Source: Schistosoma haematobium (Eukaryota > Platyhelminthes > Trematoda > Strigeidida > Schistosomatidae). From it: a stretch of 64,000 nucleotides of DNA. Below, piece after piece: positions 13,195 to 26,647 of the stretch (the first letter of the stretch is position 1; each line of letters opens with the position of its first letter). The notes beneath the pieces are model-generated. The model had not been told where the DNA came from, searched no databases, and saw nothing but the letters and a program-made list of their open reading frames with translations. The stretch covers positions 22,331,536-22,395,535 of the forward strand of contig NC_067198.1 of the NCBI RefSeq assembly GCF_000699445.3. The letters are read 5' to 3'. A program made the translations under genes and the position numbers.

Positions 13195-13698
13195 TGTTAT
13201 AACTTGTGAACATGTGTGCCCTGTTTATTGTATAACGCAACGGTACCGCCAATCCGAGAGCAGCGAACTATCGACCGAATCAGTGACGCATAAAACACGT
13301 GCGAGCAGCCTAGAGTCCTGATTGGTCCTGCTTTCCGCCTAGCCCAGCCAGTTCAGTCCAGAACATCAATCTCAGCCTCCGTAATATGAATCATTTATCT
13401 CAAACATACGGGGTTTATATACCAATCAAACAGACCATAAAATAGAAAATAACATTTGTACAATATTTGGCCAAAAGTGGCTGTGAATGAGGGAGGTAGT
13501 GATTACAGACAGGGAATAATTCAAGAATGGTAAATCGTATAATAATAGTTCATAGGTCAAAATAAAACTCATAATAAGAGCGACATGAATATGAACAGTT
13601 TAGTTACATGACAATTACACGATAAAAATATACTCATGGTATTGTTCCATAAATGGATCCCAAAAATTACCATTCATTATTCTTATCGGGATATAACA
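13195..13698 (-). mobile_element. Solo LTR, family 1, inverted copy
   Basis: A 504-bp copy in the opposite orientation, ends TGTTAT...ATAACA on the plus strand, with a perfect target duplication ATAAG (13190-13194 and 13699-13703). It shares the TATAAAC promoter block and the stretch around GCTAGGC-GGAA with the 11.6-kb copy. Confidence 0.88.
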
Positions 13699-13804
13699 AT
13701 AAGGAAAGTATTATTTAAAATATTGTTTTCTGAAAATGTTGCTAATTGAACTTGGGAATATTAACAAAACTGAATAAAAACAACTACCAAATTCTTAAAT
13801 CAAT

Positions 13805-14109
13805 GTCTCCCACATTCACAGCCACTTTTGGCTAGATGTTGTATAAATGTTATTTTTTATTTTATGGTGCAAAGTGGTCTGTTTGGTTTGTATATAAACC
13901 CAATATGTTTGAAATATATGACTGATATCGCGGAGGCTGAGATTGGTGTTCTGGACTCAACAGTCAGGACTAGGCAGGAAGAAGGACTGATAAGGACTGT
14001 AGACTGCTCGTATGGGTTTACGCGTCACTTGTACGGTCGATAATTCACTCTTCTCTAATTGGTATCATTACATCATAACTTCATAGGGCACAAGACCACA
14101 AGTTATAAT
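13805..14109 (+). mobile_element. LTR fragment, family 1
   Basis: Matches the 3' two thirds of the 11.6-kb LTR, from the CTCCC-ATTCACAGC block through TATATAAAC to the closing CACAAGTTATAA. The 5' third is missing, and a short insertion precedes the end. Only 106 bases separate it from the inverted solo LTR. Confidence 0.7.
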
Positions 14110-15246
14110 GTATATATATAATATGAAATAGATATTATCAAACGTTACTTTTTATGTATATTCCATAGGGAATCGATTATCACTAACTGATAAATTACAA
14201 TATTTAGTGACTGATAAATCGTTTTATCCATATACTTCAATATTCTTATGCCTGAAGTCCTACATTTAAAGGGTACAAAAACCATGAAAACGAATGTTTA
14301 TGTAATATCCCGAGTTTAATAAAATCTCAAGAAGTGTGATCGTTTCCTTATTTATGAAATGATTGAAGAAAGATTCAGTCCAAGCATAATCAATTTGCTT
14401 TGATTAATGGGCATAAGGTTGGTAAATTTGTATTTCAGCGCATTCATAGATAACCCGTTTTCCAATAAAAGATCAATGAGATTATTGGTTTTCAAATGAA
14501 GCAGTCTATCACTAAGTGTTCAAGTCACTAAGTCATCTAACAGGGCAAATTTAATTCAAGGGATGACTGTCAAAAAGGGGGAATTCTACTATTACTCAAT
14601 ATCAAAATGTAACGCATCAATTGTCATGATAAGGAGTAGTAACAAGTGGCGATCTCTCTTATTAAACCCTTGCAAGTAATAGCACTTCCTTTAGCTGATC
14701 AGGATTTGACACACACATATACATCTCTTCTAGTGTACTAAACCATCTCTTAGCACATATAACCAGGTTATGAGATAGCAAAAGTCTTAGAAGTTTTAAC
14801 AAGCCTTAAAGAATATCCTCTGAACGATATGTGAGTCCCTCAGAATACAACATGATGAAGAACCATTTCTACGTAGCATCTATTTTGTCACAGATAAGTG
14901 AGTTACAGTCTCAAGAGTGAAAAGGTACTCAATCAGGGCCTGATCAAGACATTGTATAGCTGTTTGGTGGGGGTCAATATGATTAAGAGAGAAAACAAAT
15001 CAACTAGTTGGACAAGACCCTATATCTTCAGAGTAAAGACGAAACAGAAGACGGTAACATTGAAAGGGACGGCTATTAAAAGAGAGGAAGTTTACGTAAC
15101 ACTCCAGGAATTTTATTTGTAAAGTCAACTACTGAGATAAGATCAAGAGTCCATTTAATAATGATATTAATATCACCTTTATAATGATATATTACACAAT
15201 CGTTGTTTGATGAACTGTTGCTATACTATATTTCTCGGATTTTTCA

Positions 15247-15249
<3 letters not shown>
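14110..15249. other. AT-rich DNA, nothing recognised
   Basis: An open stretch at 14898-15122 has no recognisable domain and its codon use matches the background. Confidence 0.45.

Positions 15250-15297
<48 letters not shown>
15250..15297. repeat. (TA)n microsatellite
   Basis: Perfect alternating TA tract of 48 bases, downstream of the kinase gene. Confidence 0.95.
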
Positions 15298-15299
<2 letters not shown>

Positions 15300-16702
15300 A
15301 CATCCATTACATCTAAACCACATAGAGTTATTATTCAATGGTTCAGTTTTGTTTTTGAAAATTATTAGTCTATGATGATAGACTAACACAATCGAAGATT
15401 ACTAATGTTGCTTATATATGACTGAGTGAATTTCCATAACTGCATGTAACCCATGTTAACTGGTAAACAAAAAACAACAAAACAACAACATACTCAATGA
15501 TAAAAGAAAGCAGAAAAAAACGATCTGTTATATTATTTATATAATTATATTCTACAAACAAGAAATATGACGAATACATTAAAAATTCTTTTCTCATCAG
15601 AATTTTAGAAGAATAGACTAATAGGTGTAATATTGTCTCTTATACATTCCTTCTTCATCAACTTAAAGACAACCGAAAAAAAACAACAACAACGAGAAAG
15701 ACAATAACAGTTCGACATTGATGAAAAATATACAATCTAGAACAAAATAATTAAAAGAATTGTACGATAGATTTAATACACACTTTATAATCAGTACTAT
15801 TCATTGTGAATTATTCATTTATCATTACAAATAATCATATTTTAAAAATAAGGACAAAAAAAAAACAAAAAAACGAACAAACATCGACATTAGAAAGTGA
15901 TCACCATATGTGCTATATTAAAGAAAGGATACACACACATACATACACACACACACAACTAACAAACATGCACACAAAAAGATAGAGGAGGTAGAGTGAA
16001 GTTGGTGATAGTTAATTGGAGCATATTAGATGTAAATGAAAAGAGTACACACATATGACACATACAAACACAGAGTTATACATAATAATAATAATAAAAA
16101 GAAGAAATAATTATTTAAAGATGATAGTAACATAAAATAACGTAAGATATTTTTGTGTTACGTGTGTTCACTCGCTACGTTTTTTTTGTATTGTTGTTTA
16201 AAAATAGATTTCTCGTGATATTATATAATAATGATAATAATTAATATGTACATAATGTAAGAAAAAAAAAGTGTTGTATATATAAGGAACAGATTAAAAT
16301 AATGAACAAAAGGCACTAACAAAAAAGATAACCACTGAGTAAAAGATTAATTAATGTACATGATATTATGTCACTGTTTTTACAATTCATTTTATGATTT
16401 TTTGAAAAAAAAAAGAAGGTGAATATTAAAAGTAACAGTGGCAAACATTGTAATACGGCGCTATTTCATTGACTTTCTTATTATTAATAATATTTAATAA
16501 AAGGAACAAATAATACTTGGTATAGGACAACAAAAAAAATGTGTTCATCATAAATGTACTAAATATGATCAGGTCAAAAAATTTTTAGAATAAGAGATCA
16601 CATTAAGATGAAAAAATTTTTCTAATATGGTTAAATGAAGAAAGGGTTATATGGACAGAAAGGAAAAGAAGAGAATGATACAATACATGTTAGGATGATT
16701 TA
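15298..16702 (-). other. 3' flank and likely 3' UTR of the kinase gene
   Basis: Poly-A and CA-rich patches (CACACA near 15930-15975). The 3' UTR must begin at 16702 going down, but its end could not be set, since AATAAA-like signals are common in this composition. Confidence 0.45.
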
Positions 16703-16797
16703 TTAATTGATAGAAAGACGTTTACTGGTAGAAGTAGTTGTAACTGCAGTAGTACAGTTAGTAGTATTAGTAGTAGTGTTAAGTTTAACCGGTATGC

Positions 16798-16836
<39 letters not shown>

Positions 16837-16981
16837 GAATAACAGACACAAGTGTTTTATTAGTCCGATTAGTTTGACAACTCGGTGATGATTTTGTATT
16901 GCCACTTTCAAATATTTCTTGTAATCTACTGACCATCAGTCTATTCGATGAGTTAGATAATGGTCCACGATGTGAGCTAGG
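16703..16981 (-). CDS. Kinase exon H: terminal coding exon with poly-Asn run
   Basis: A 279-bp exon with acceptor TTTCCTTCTCACAG, phase 0, ending at TAA (16703-16705). It encodes 92 residues: [20 protein letters not shown] and QEIFESG, then a run of 12 Asn from a perfect (AAT)n tract (plus strand 16797-16835), then a Thr-rich end and [21 protein letters not shown] looks like a conserved helix. An AATAAA overlaps the stop codon; whether it acts in polyadenylation is unknown. Confidence 0.87.
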
Positions 16982-19519
16982 CTGTGAGAAGGAAATTATA
17001 AGAACAAGGAAAACAAAACTATCAATGTTAATACACACAGAAGTTAGTAATATTGGTTTTATGTTTGTTATTGGGACAACGACAATGAAAAACAAATAGG
17101 GTATTTACTTCAGTCCATAAGTGTAAATATGACTTACTGCAAATAATAATTCATGCAACAACGCATTATCACACACAAAAAAGACAGTTAGCCCCGATAC
17201 CTGCAAGCTAAACTGTATTAATCTAATATAAATAAAAACATTTACATTTGTTTGGTTAACTGGGTTAATATTTGTATCACTGATTGTAAATAAGGGGTTA
17301 TGGAAAGTGTTAAATCTTATGGAGATCATAAACAGATCTAAAATAGACCAATATTGGATACCTAGAGGCACTGGACGATCGTCTCGTCTTAGTGTAGGAA
17401 TTCTCGAAAGCACGCGTTCACGACCCGTCACACAGGAATCGAGTTCAGGACCTTCGGTCTCGCGCAAACGCTTAATCTCTAAACGACTAAATTGGTATTC
17501 AACAGTATTAGTGTCTAACTTCAATCACTGACCAGTGGAGCTAAACCGTATTGGGTGTGAAACGGTTACCCAACAAAGACAATGGAAGATGGCTGCGCGA
17601 TTCTGTAGATTGATTAAAGTTAAACAATAATGCCGTTTAATGCCGATTCAGTGGTCTAGAGATTAAGCGTTCGCACGAAACCGAAGGCCCTAGACTCGGT
17701 TTCTGCGTAAGGGATCGTCAGTGCGCATTTCTGAGGAGTCCTACACTAAGACGGAACGACTGTCCAGTGCTTCCAGGTTTTCAATGTTTGTCTAATTTAT
17801 ATTGGCTCACGATCTCAATGATATTACAGATATTAGACTACTACTAGTGCTATCATAAACAAAAATAATGTAAAGCTTCTTTTACTTAGTTACATCACTT
17901 CAAAGCTAATCATAATCAAATTAATTGATTTATTACTAACCAGTTTTTTATTGGATTTCTTTGGAGAAAATTATGCACTAAATTACATAATGAATAAACA
18001 AATAGACAGATGTTATTTAAAAGCAATCGAATTGACTAAACACAAAATAAAACGTTATAAAAGATATGCCATTAGGAGGATAAAACAATATTCGGTTGGG
18101 TTTGATTAAATTACCCCTACAAATACATGACAAGTGCACTATATTTTCTGGAAATTAATTAGTAAAGGAAATGAAAAAAACAATTATGAAATATGCATGC
18201 TTCATAAATTAAAACTGCTTATTTTGGTAATATTAAACTTCCAAAGATAAACATTTGTAATGTACATAACAGTGAACAAGAGTAGAACTATAGATCAGTG
18301 GTTGATTTGAACATTTGACTACTTATTCCTAACATCACTGTCCATACTGTTACTTAGAGAATCTTCAAGCATTATCAACCTTCACGAAATATGCCACTTA
18401 TGATTGTTGATATAGAGAAAGATTTACTCATCTATACAAATTTTATTCAAATTATAGACGGAATTGAAGATATATTAAACTGAGAACAGAAATCAACTAT
18501 GGAACCCTTAAAGATTAAGACCTACTGAACAAATTTCTTCTATTATTTGCTAACATTTAAAATGTTAGCAAACGTTGACTTTATATAGAATCGAATATAA
18601 GATGTTCAAGTCTCATAGTTAGTATGTTACAGTATGGAATCGAAACTGCAAACTTCTACATAATAGAATAAGTAGCTTCCTGACGATATTTGGCTCTCAA
18701 TATTCCTCTCTAGCTCAAAAAGTTCTGAGATGAAAATTATCTTCAAGTTAATCACTATTAAACTATAAGGCATATAAACTAATACTAACTTCAGTTGAGT
18801 ACATTTATAGAGAGGAACCATAAGCTTTTTAAAAAAAGTCTTACTAAATCATTTTCCGTACAACTAATGTAGAGGTATTAATGAATCAATACAAACACGA
18901 GATGTTTCATATGTGACTATTTAGTAATTATCACTGAGGTAAAAGAAGACAACTGTGGAGAATCATAGAGATTCATGAAAAAAAATACAAATACCACTCA
19001 CAAGATTCCTCTGTGTTAGATTTACTTATGTACAGAGTAAATATAGGCTTACAGATAAAACATTGACAAATGATAATAACTTACTAAGTGAATAGTCTTT
19101 GTGATGCAACCGAATGTATGCGGCAAATCAGGAAACTACCTACGTATAGTTTTGCGAGGTAACGTTTTTAAATAGTGTATAGAAAAAGAGGAATTTCGCA
19201 ACCTATAGTGACAGTAACAATTGTAGGTAAGAATGAAGCCTTAAAAAATTCTAATGAAAGAATTCGGTAAATTTCATACTGAAAAATTCAATTGTATTTA
19301 ATGCACACAGTAAAAGGTTTCGTAGCTTGAAGATTTTATATTACAAAATAAAATACGATTAAGTGAATAATAATACTCCATATAGCAGTCAGTGGTACTC
19401 AGAAATGTTAAAAAGGCCCACCTGAAGCGCTCAACAATGCAAGGATCAAGACTATAAAGAGGTGAAAATATATGGCATTGGAACCGAAATATATTTTGTG
19501 AAATAATTCAATAATGTAA

Positions 19520-19564
<45 letters not shown>

Positions 19565-22500
19565 CTATCCTAAATTGTTAACATCCTAGGAAGAAATATG
19601 TATACAGATCGATGGTTGTTCGAGTAGTAAAAAAAGTAGTAAATAAAACTACATTGATTAACATTAACTACATATTTATTAAAAAAAGTCATATTCAGCA
19701 ACAAAACTGATTAGCTGGCATTCAAACACATTACTAATAGGAATCCATTCTGATCTTAATCTATATACATTAATACTACACAGGAGAGTTGTAAATATCA
19801 TAATACAATTGTATAACTAAATTTAGTCAAGTTCTAATCCGTATTATTGGAGAGAATAAACAATCAAAATTGAGTAATAAGTCAGTGTTTATTAATATCT
19901 TGACAACGATCATAGAATCCTACTATTTAGAAATTTTTTAAAAAACAATGTCAAACAAATAATAAATTATAAATATCAAATAACACTGAATAACTATTTT
20001 ATTATAACTCCGCCTGGAGTCCCTCTGGGGGCTACTGCCTGTCCCAAGGCCGGATAAAGGAGGAGGGTTGGGCATGGGGTTAGCGACCCCATCCCGTAGA
20101 AAACTAACTCGCTAAAAAACGCTAACCAGAAAAATTATTCAAGTAACTATTTTATTATAGTGTAGGGATTATTATCTATATGAATTTATCTTGTAAGTTA
20201 TCTTGTAAAATCAGCATTTTTTTAATAAAAAAAAAGACAACAAGATAAAACAGTTGTACTTGGGGGATTTATAGTTTCTGCAGGTTTTACTTTTTCAGTT
20301 TATCACAGAAATTATATTTGATACTTTCAAACTGCTTTTATTCAAATTTATTTCATAAAGGTAATATGGGATTTGGAGAAAAGAAATTTGTGATATAATG
20401 GTTATATCAAAGTAATCCACACAGAATGGCACATATACCAACGAAGACTGATTAAATTTCAGTCAAAATATTAACAACGCGATAATTCCAACCATCATAA
20501 ATTGAATTAAAATTTATACCCGTTTAACAAGAAGGATCTGATGCAGACGTAAAGTCATGGATTGGCAAAGCAAGGGCCGCATTCCTAAAATTGAATAACA
20601 TATGGAACTAAAAACAACTGTCAACCAATATTAAAGTGAAGATCTTCGATACGAAATTCGAGACAGTTCTACTATACGGAGTTGAAATTTTGAGAATTAC
20701 CACAACCATCATCGAAAACATACAAGCATTTACAAACAATTGTCCACATAAGATACAGAATCTCCGTTGGCCGGATACCATCAGGAACAGCCTACTGTGG
20801 GAGAGGATAAATCAGGTTCCAACTTAGGAGGAAATCAGCAAAAGACGTTGGGAGTGAATAAGGCACATATTGAGGAAATCATCGAACTGCATCACGAGAT
20901 AAGAGCTAACTTGGAATCTTGAAGGGATAAAGAACACATTACGTCGGGAAATAAAAGCAGATATGGAAAGGATGAATAACAATAGGAAAAAATTGGAAGG
21001 GATAGCCCGGGACGGGGTTGGATGGACAGTGCTCGTGGGCGGCTTATGCTACTCCACAAGGAGTAACAGGTGTAAGTGAGTAAGTAACAGCCGTGAAGTT
21101 ATCTGAATTCAGTAGCTAAGTGAATAATGCCTTGAGGTTCCTAAGCGAGGACATCAACCTTGGGATGAAGTTACGCACAACTAACGAGTCCTGACGAGTA
21201 TGCAACACGGGTCCAAGATCCTATTATTGGCTATTTTCTATCTACTCACTGTTTAAAAAAAAATTATGTTCTTACAATTTACCATGAAAATCCACATGCA
21301 TACTTGAATTCTTATGCTACCAGTGTACTAATGCTTATTAATTACCAAAAGGAAATCGTTAATCAGAACATTAACAATCTTAACTTGCAATAGAAGTATG
21401 CAGCAAATCAAGATATACATTAATTTCAATGTCAATCAAACTAAATAAACCGAAATGTACATGTACTGAACATGTTTAAGGGTAATCAGAATAGGAGTTT
21501 CACCAGACTTAGTTTTTGTCCAGCTCGCCAAATTAAAAGAAATATTAAATTATAATGAAAACTAAAAAAGGAAAACAATAGTTCATATGATTATTTAATT
21601 AAGATAGGAGATTATGATAGACAGAAAAATAAAGATAGAGCACTTTAACTCTAACTTCCAGCTCCCTCCTCCTTTATTAAAAATATACACATAATCAACT
21701 AACCTTTTCATTTGGATATCCATTTATCAAAGGACGGTTAACACATGTTGCTTCAGTTAGTTGATTCATTCCTAAAGTTTGAAACCTACGGACAATTTTC
21801 AAGTCAACCATATTACCATTATTGTTAGTAGTAGTATTGGTAGTAGTTATGGAGTTATTATTATTATTCAAAGGATTAGCAGTAATTTCTAATTCTTTAA
21901 CTGCTCTAGAAACAGCACCGAAAGATGAATAGGATTGTTTAATATTAGTTTCGTTTGAAGATTTCAATGAATTAGTTTTATTGGCAATCACCTCTTTATT
22001 AGTCACTTGAACAAAATTGAAACTTTTATTGGTAGTATTAATAATGGTATCAGTAGTATTAGAAGCAATATTATTGTTGTTGCTAGGAGTAGTAGCAGTG
22101 GTGGTAGTATTAGCGGAAGTGGAGGAAGAACTACCAGTTGACTTAACTGGAAGAGGTAACTGGTGATCACAAGAAGAATTAACTTCATTCTAAGAAGATT
22201 GGAAGAAAAGAATACAAATAAGAAAAGAATAGGAACACTTACTATACAGAGGATAAAAAATCAACTCAATGAAGTTATCTTCGTCAATTGTACTCATTAC
22301 TATAAAAGGTTTGTGTAGTGTTCAATTTCGTACTTTACATAATGGAATGATCTTAGACAATTATTGAAAACACTGGAAAGATACTTCATTCAAAAAAGAA
22401 ATTCAACAATTCTCAAAAACTTCCCTCCCATAGTAATAATAATTGTACTCACTAGAGACTAGTTTCGGGAAGTAATTCCTGGAGTTCTAGTAAGAAGCCT

Positions 22501-25500
22501 TGACCAGTAAAGTTCAAGCACACCGAATGTGAGGCAGGTAAACACCAGTGACACTAGATGATGAATGTCCAACATTGCAAACTAGTTAGTTACACATGTA
22601 AACAAGTAAATATCCCCTCAGTGATCCAAAGGTTAAGCAATTATCACAAGGTCTGGTGGTTCGCAGTTTGAACGTTAGTAAGGGCCAGTCTGTGATGTAG
22701 ACGATGGAATCAATAATACTATTTTATCAAGTGTTTAGCTAAGCCACAAATTCCATCTGATTCAGTGCTGAACATAAAATCTTTTACAAAAGTGGTTTTT
22801 ATGGTAATCCAGAACGTCTAGATCTTATTTAACATCGTTCAAGATAACGACAAAAGCTGGTTAACACTTAGTCAAGATGATCGACAACAGGATAATTCAA
22901 ATCACTTCTAATGATGTTGTGGTGTATGCTACTTATGTTGACAGGCATCAGTAGTATGTAACGCAGTCAAAAGAGGAATACATAGCAGCAGAAGGCTATA
23001 AAGGTCAACTTGAAGAAAACAGAAACAGAAATAGAAAGGTATTGTGAATTGGAAGAATCATACATAATGTGAAGGACAAATGGTGGGATTTTGCAGATGA
23101 AGTATCCAAAGTATGGTTCTCATATTTTACCAAGATATTCTGTAATTTTGTATTGAACAGTTAACTGGTCGTCTCCGACTGCGTTTTTGTTCGTGACAAT
23201 ATTAGTGATGTAAGATCATGCTCCTTCCATATTACATAATCAATCTAGGAATCCTTTTGGTAAACTCAAATTCAGAAACCTAATTACTTGACATCACAGT
23301 TTCATTAACGGATTATTGACTAGAGTAGTCCATTTTGCTAAGATTAGTATTTTCAAATAATTTCCTCAATACCTTTATCATTTTCACGTTCTAATTTATT
23401 TATAGATTTAGTTAAACAACGAACTGAATTTGAATTAAATAGTTCATATTAGTTGAAATAAATGATTTATTTGTGAAAATGGATTCCGATAGTTTCGGCA
23501 ATAAAGAATAGACGCACACGTAAACCAAGTGGTAAATTGAGCAAAATATAGTGGATAACCTTAAATTTTGTAATTATAGGAATCCATGTTCACAAAACTA
23601 ACTTTTGCATTCAAAAGAAGTTTATACAACTACTTTTCGCTAATTTAGTCATCGGTATACAAGTGAGTTTTAGATGGGCTTTGATCAAACAACTGTTTAA
23701 TTTAATTCCTTTTTGTATTGGTCGTTTGAATCTTTCCATTGATGTTTAAGATTGTAATTAATCAGTCTTTTATTGGTATATGTACAGATACATCCAACTG
23801 ACGAGTCCCAAATAAGACAGAACGAGTGTCCTGGATTCCACTGCTAGCCACTATCCATTTCTGTTTATAATTTTCTAATTTCTTTCACGTTTATATCTTT
23901 ACATATTCTCAAAATCGATCCTCTGATTCTTATATAATTATAATAACTTGTTATTGAGTTTAATACATTGGACAATTTAAAATGTATTACACTTACTAAA
24001 ATATGATGATGTGTTGAAGTAGTGACATGTCCAGTTGCTGCGGCAAATGCTGCACCTAATCGACCAATTATATTATTTTGAAAGTTTACACGCCAACTAC
24101 CACTAACAGTAGTACTATTATTAATAGATTTATTTGAAGTAGAATCTGATAAAGTTTTGTCATTAGTCAAATCATTGAATACTTTTGAATTGATATTTGT
24201 ACTCGAATTATTATTATTATTATTGATTTTATTAATAATTGGGGAAGAACTAGTCTTAGATACAGTATCGCAAAGTGAATTGCGTGGATTCAACTTTTTT
24301 ACACTGTCAATTGGAATGGAGTAATCTGACAGGCTGATATCACTATTTCTTTGTTTATTTAGATTTTCAGCGTCTATAAAATAAATTTAAAAAATGAAAC
24401 CGATTAGTAGTATAATGATGGATATAAGAAAAAAAACACTCAATAGAAAGTTATTACATCTATAACCATAAAACCTGATATTATAAAACCAAACTGTTAC
24501 ATCTGGAGCTTAGATTCTCAATATACCGCGTATAACTTCAGCACTCGAACGTCGTCCTAGCACAAACATATTATAAGAACCATTGAAAAGACAATTATAA
24601 TTAATAACATAGGATTTTTATTTTTTTAAAAAGTGTAGAATTTTACACATCTACCAAATAAGATACGATGAATAATTAATAAGTAACGATTATGAGCAGA
24701 AACAATATGTTACTTCATTTGAAACAAGATTTCCTGAAGCTTAAAATGTTGTTTCGTGAGCTTGTGTTGTTTTTCCTCTTTATTAATAATCGTTGTATGA
24801 AAGTGTATGATAACTTTGCGGAAGTATATGTTAATGACGAGAAAATAATGAAGACAAATAGTGGTGAAAACAGGAAGAAAGCTGACAAAAATCAAGAGTT
24901 TACTCTTTTTATTTGTTCTTCATTTTTGCTAGTTTCCACTACCATTTATGTTGGTAACTAAATAAATGTGTATACTGTTGAAAGTGTACAAACATTTGAT
25001 AATTATCATTTTTTTGAATATAGAAATTAACCTGTGTTTGATTAAAAATAAAACAGGTTACTATTGCGTAACTTTAGAGTTATAAAGATACCTGATTTAG
25101 GGCAGTGATTAGAGATAGTCTCTACGGTTCATATTCTGATTCATGAAGCTGAGCAATCTAAATAATCACAATGGAAAGTGTAATTACATACTGAACCATT
25201 GAAAGGCAATTATTTAAGCAGTCTCCCATGGTATTATTATGTAGGATCAGAATACACATAAAAGTATGCTTCATTGGAGCATTCATATTCACAAGCTCAG
25301 TGAAGCATAAAGGCACCGAGATCAGTTCGAGTTACTAAGTGAATTTTATTCATTTATTGACTTATCCATCCATTCAATAATTACAAACAGCCACATCAAA
25401 GCGTTTTAAAACTTTGTTGAAGAAATTCTTGCGTTTCCTAAGAAAGGCGGTAGATATTGATGGCTTTTGAAGTTCCTAAGACCACTTTTACGATAATTAC

Positions 25501-26561
25501 TTTGCAAAAGAGAAAATGCTAACTATCTGTAGACAATTTCCTAGGATCATTAAATATTTTACTAATCAGATATACAAATTTAACTATAGACTGCTATCAC
25601 GGTAATTATTACTCAGAATACGACAGTAACTACTTTTAATCTCATACACCCCTAACAGATCTTCCCGATAAAGCAAGACCATAAAGAAACAAAAAATCTG
25701 ATTAACCTAAAGTGAACTTGATAGTTGCGATGAGTAAATCCAACTGCTATGCAAAGAAAAGTTGTCAGTTGAAATATATAATCAGTCAATTGATTGTGAT
25801 GTACTCAAGCTTCTTAAAATTAACTGATAGCGATGTACTTCACGTAAGCAATGAGAGCTTGTTTGTTAACCTCAAAGTAAAATAAGGAAAGTTTATAAAA
25901 CAATGAATATCTGTATGGGGATTTGTGGAGACCGATATTTTGAAAATTGAATTCACGAGTCATTCTAAACTAGACCACCATCGGAAACCTGTAAACAGTG
26001 GATGGCCGTTTCAGCTTAGTATTGGACCACTCAGCAGTGCGCATTCACAATCTCGTACACGTCGGACAATGGATAAAGGATTGCGCAAAGTCATAGATCG
26101 ATTGAAGTTAGACATTAACACCGTTGGATACCGGTTCAGTGATCTAGATGTTAAAAGTTTACACACGAAACCGAGTGTCCTGGGTTCAAATCCCACGTGT
26201 GCGATCGCGGATGCGAACTGTTGAGGAGTCCCATAATGGAAAGAAACGGCTTTCCAGTGCTTCTAAGTTTTCAGTGGTGGTTTAGCTTAGATTGACTCGT
26301 GAATTTAACTCTGACAATAAACATATGTTATATATATAGAAAAAAAGCTAATTATTAAGAATGTTAGTAATGTATCGAAAATATGCAATAAAAGTGCGGT
26401 AGATAATTTATCTAAACATTGGTTACAAGTTAATTAAGTTGTTTATTAACTAACAATAATACCAAAATCAAAACAACTGATTTACACATTTCAAAATATT
26501 ATTTAAATGATAAGAAAAACAGAAATTTCCTAGTTGAATATTCTACTACTACTACTACTAC

Positions 26562-26647
<86 letters not shown>

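Larger units (their letters stand above)
16982..21703 (-). other. Kinase intron G-H (4.7 kb)
   Basis: Holds the inverted SINE pair at 17.3-17.8 kb, a (TA)n tract, the 137-bp insertion at 20.0 kb, an RTE fragment at 20.5-21.1 kb and a tRNA-like fragment. The rest is AT-rich. Confidence 0.7.
22190..23996 (-). other. Kinase intron F-G (1.8 kb)
   Basis: Holds a SINE head fragment, repeat X and an Sm-alpha-like copy. Confidence 0.7.

Noticed and set aside
24692..24961. Plus-strand open frame of 89 codons
   Set aside because: No domain, no conserved-looking composition, lies antisense inside a kinase intron; codon content is what AT-rich sequence gives by chance.
26461..26500. Minus-strand TTTGATTTTGGT that could be read as the kinase DFG motif
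   Set aside because: It lies downstream of the APE exon in gene order, is followed by stops, and has no kinase sequence around it.
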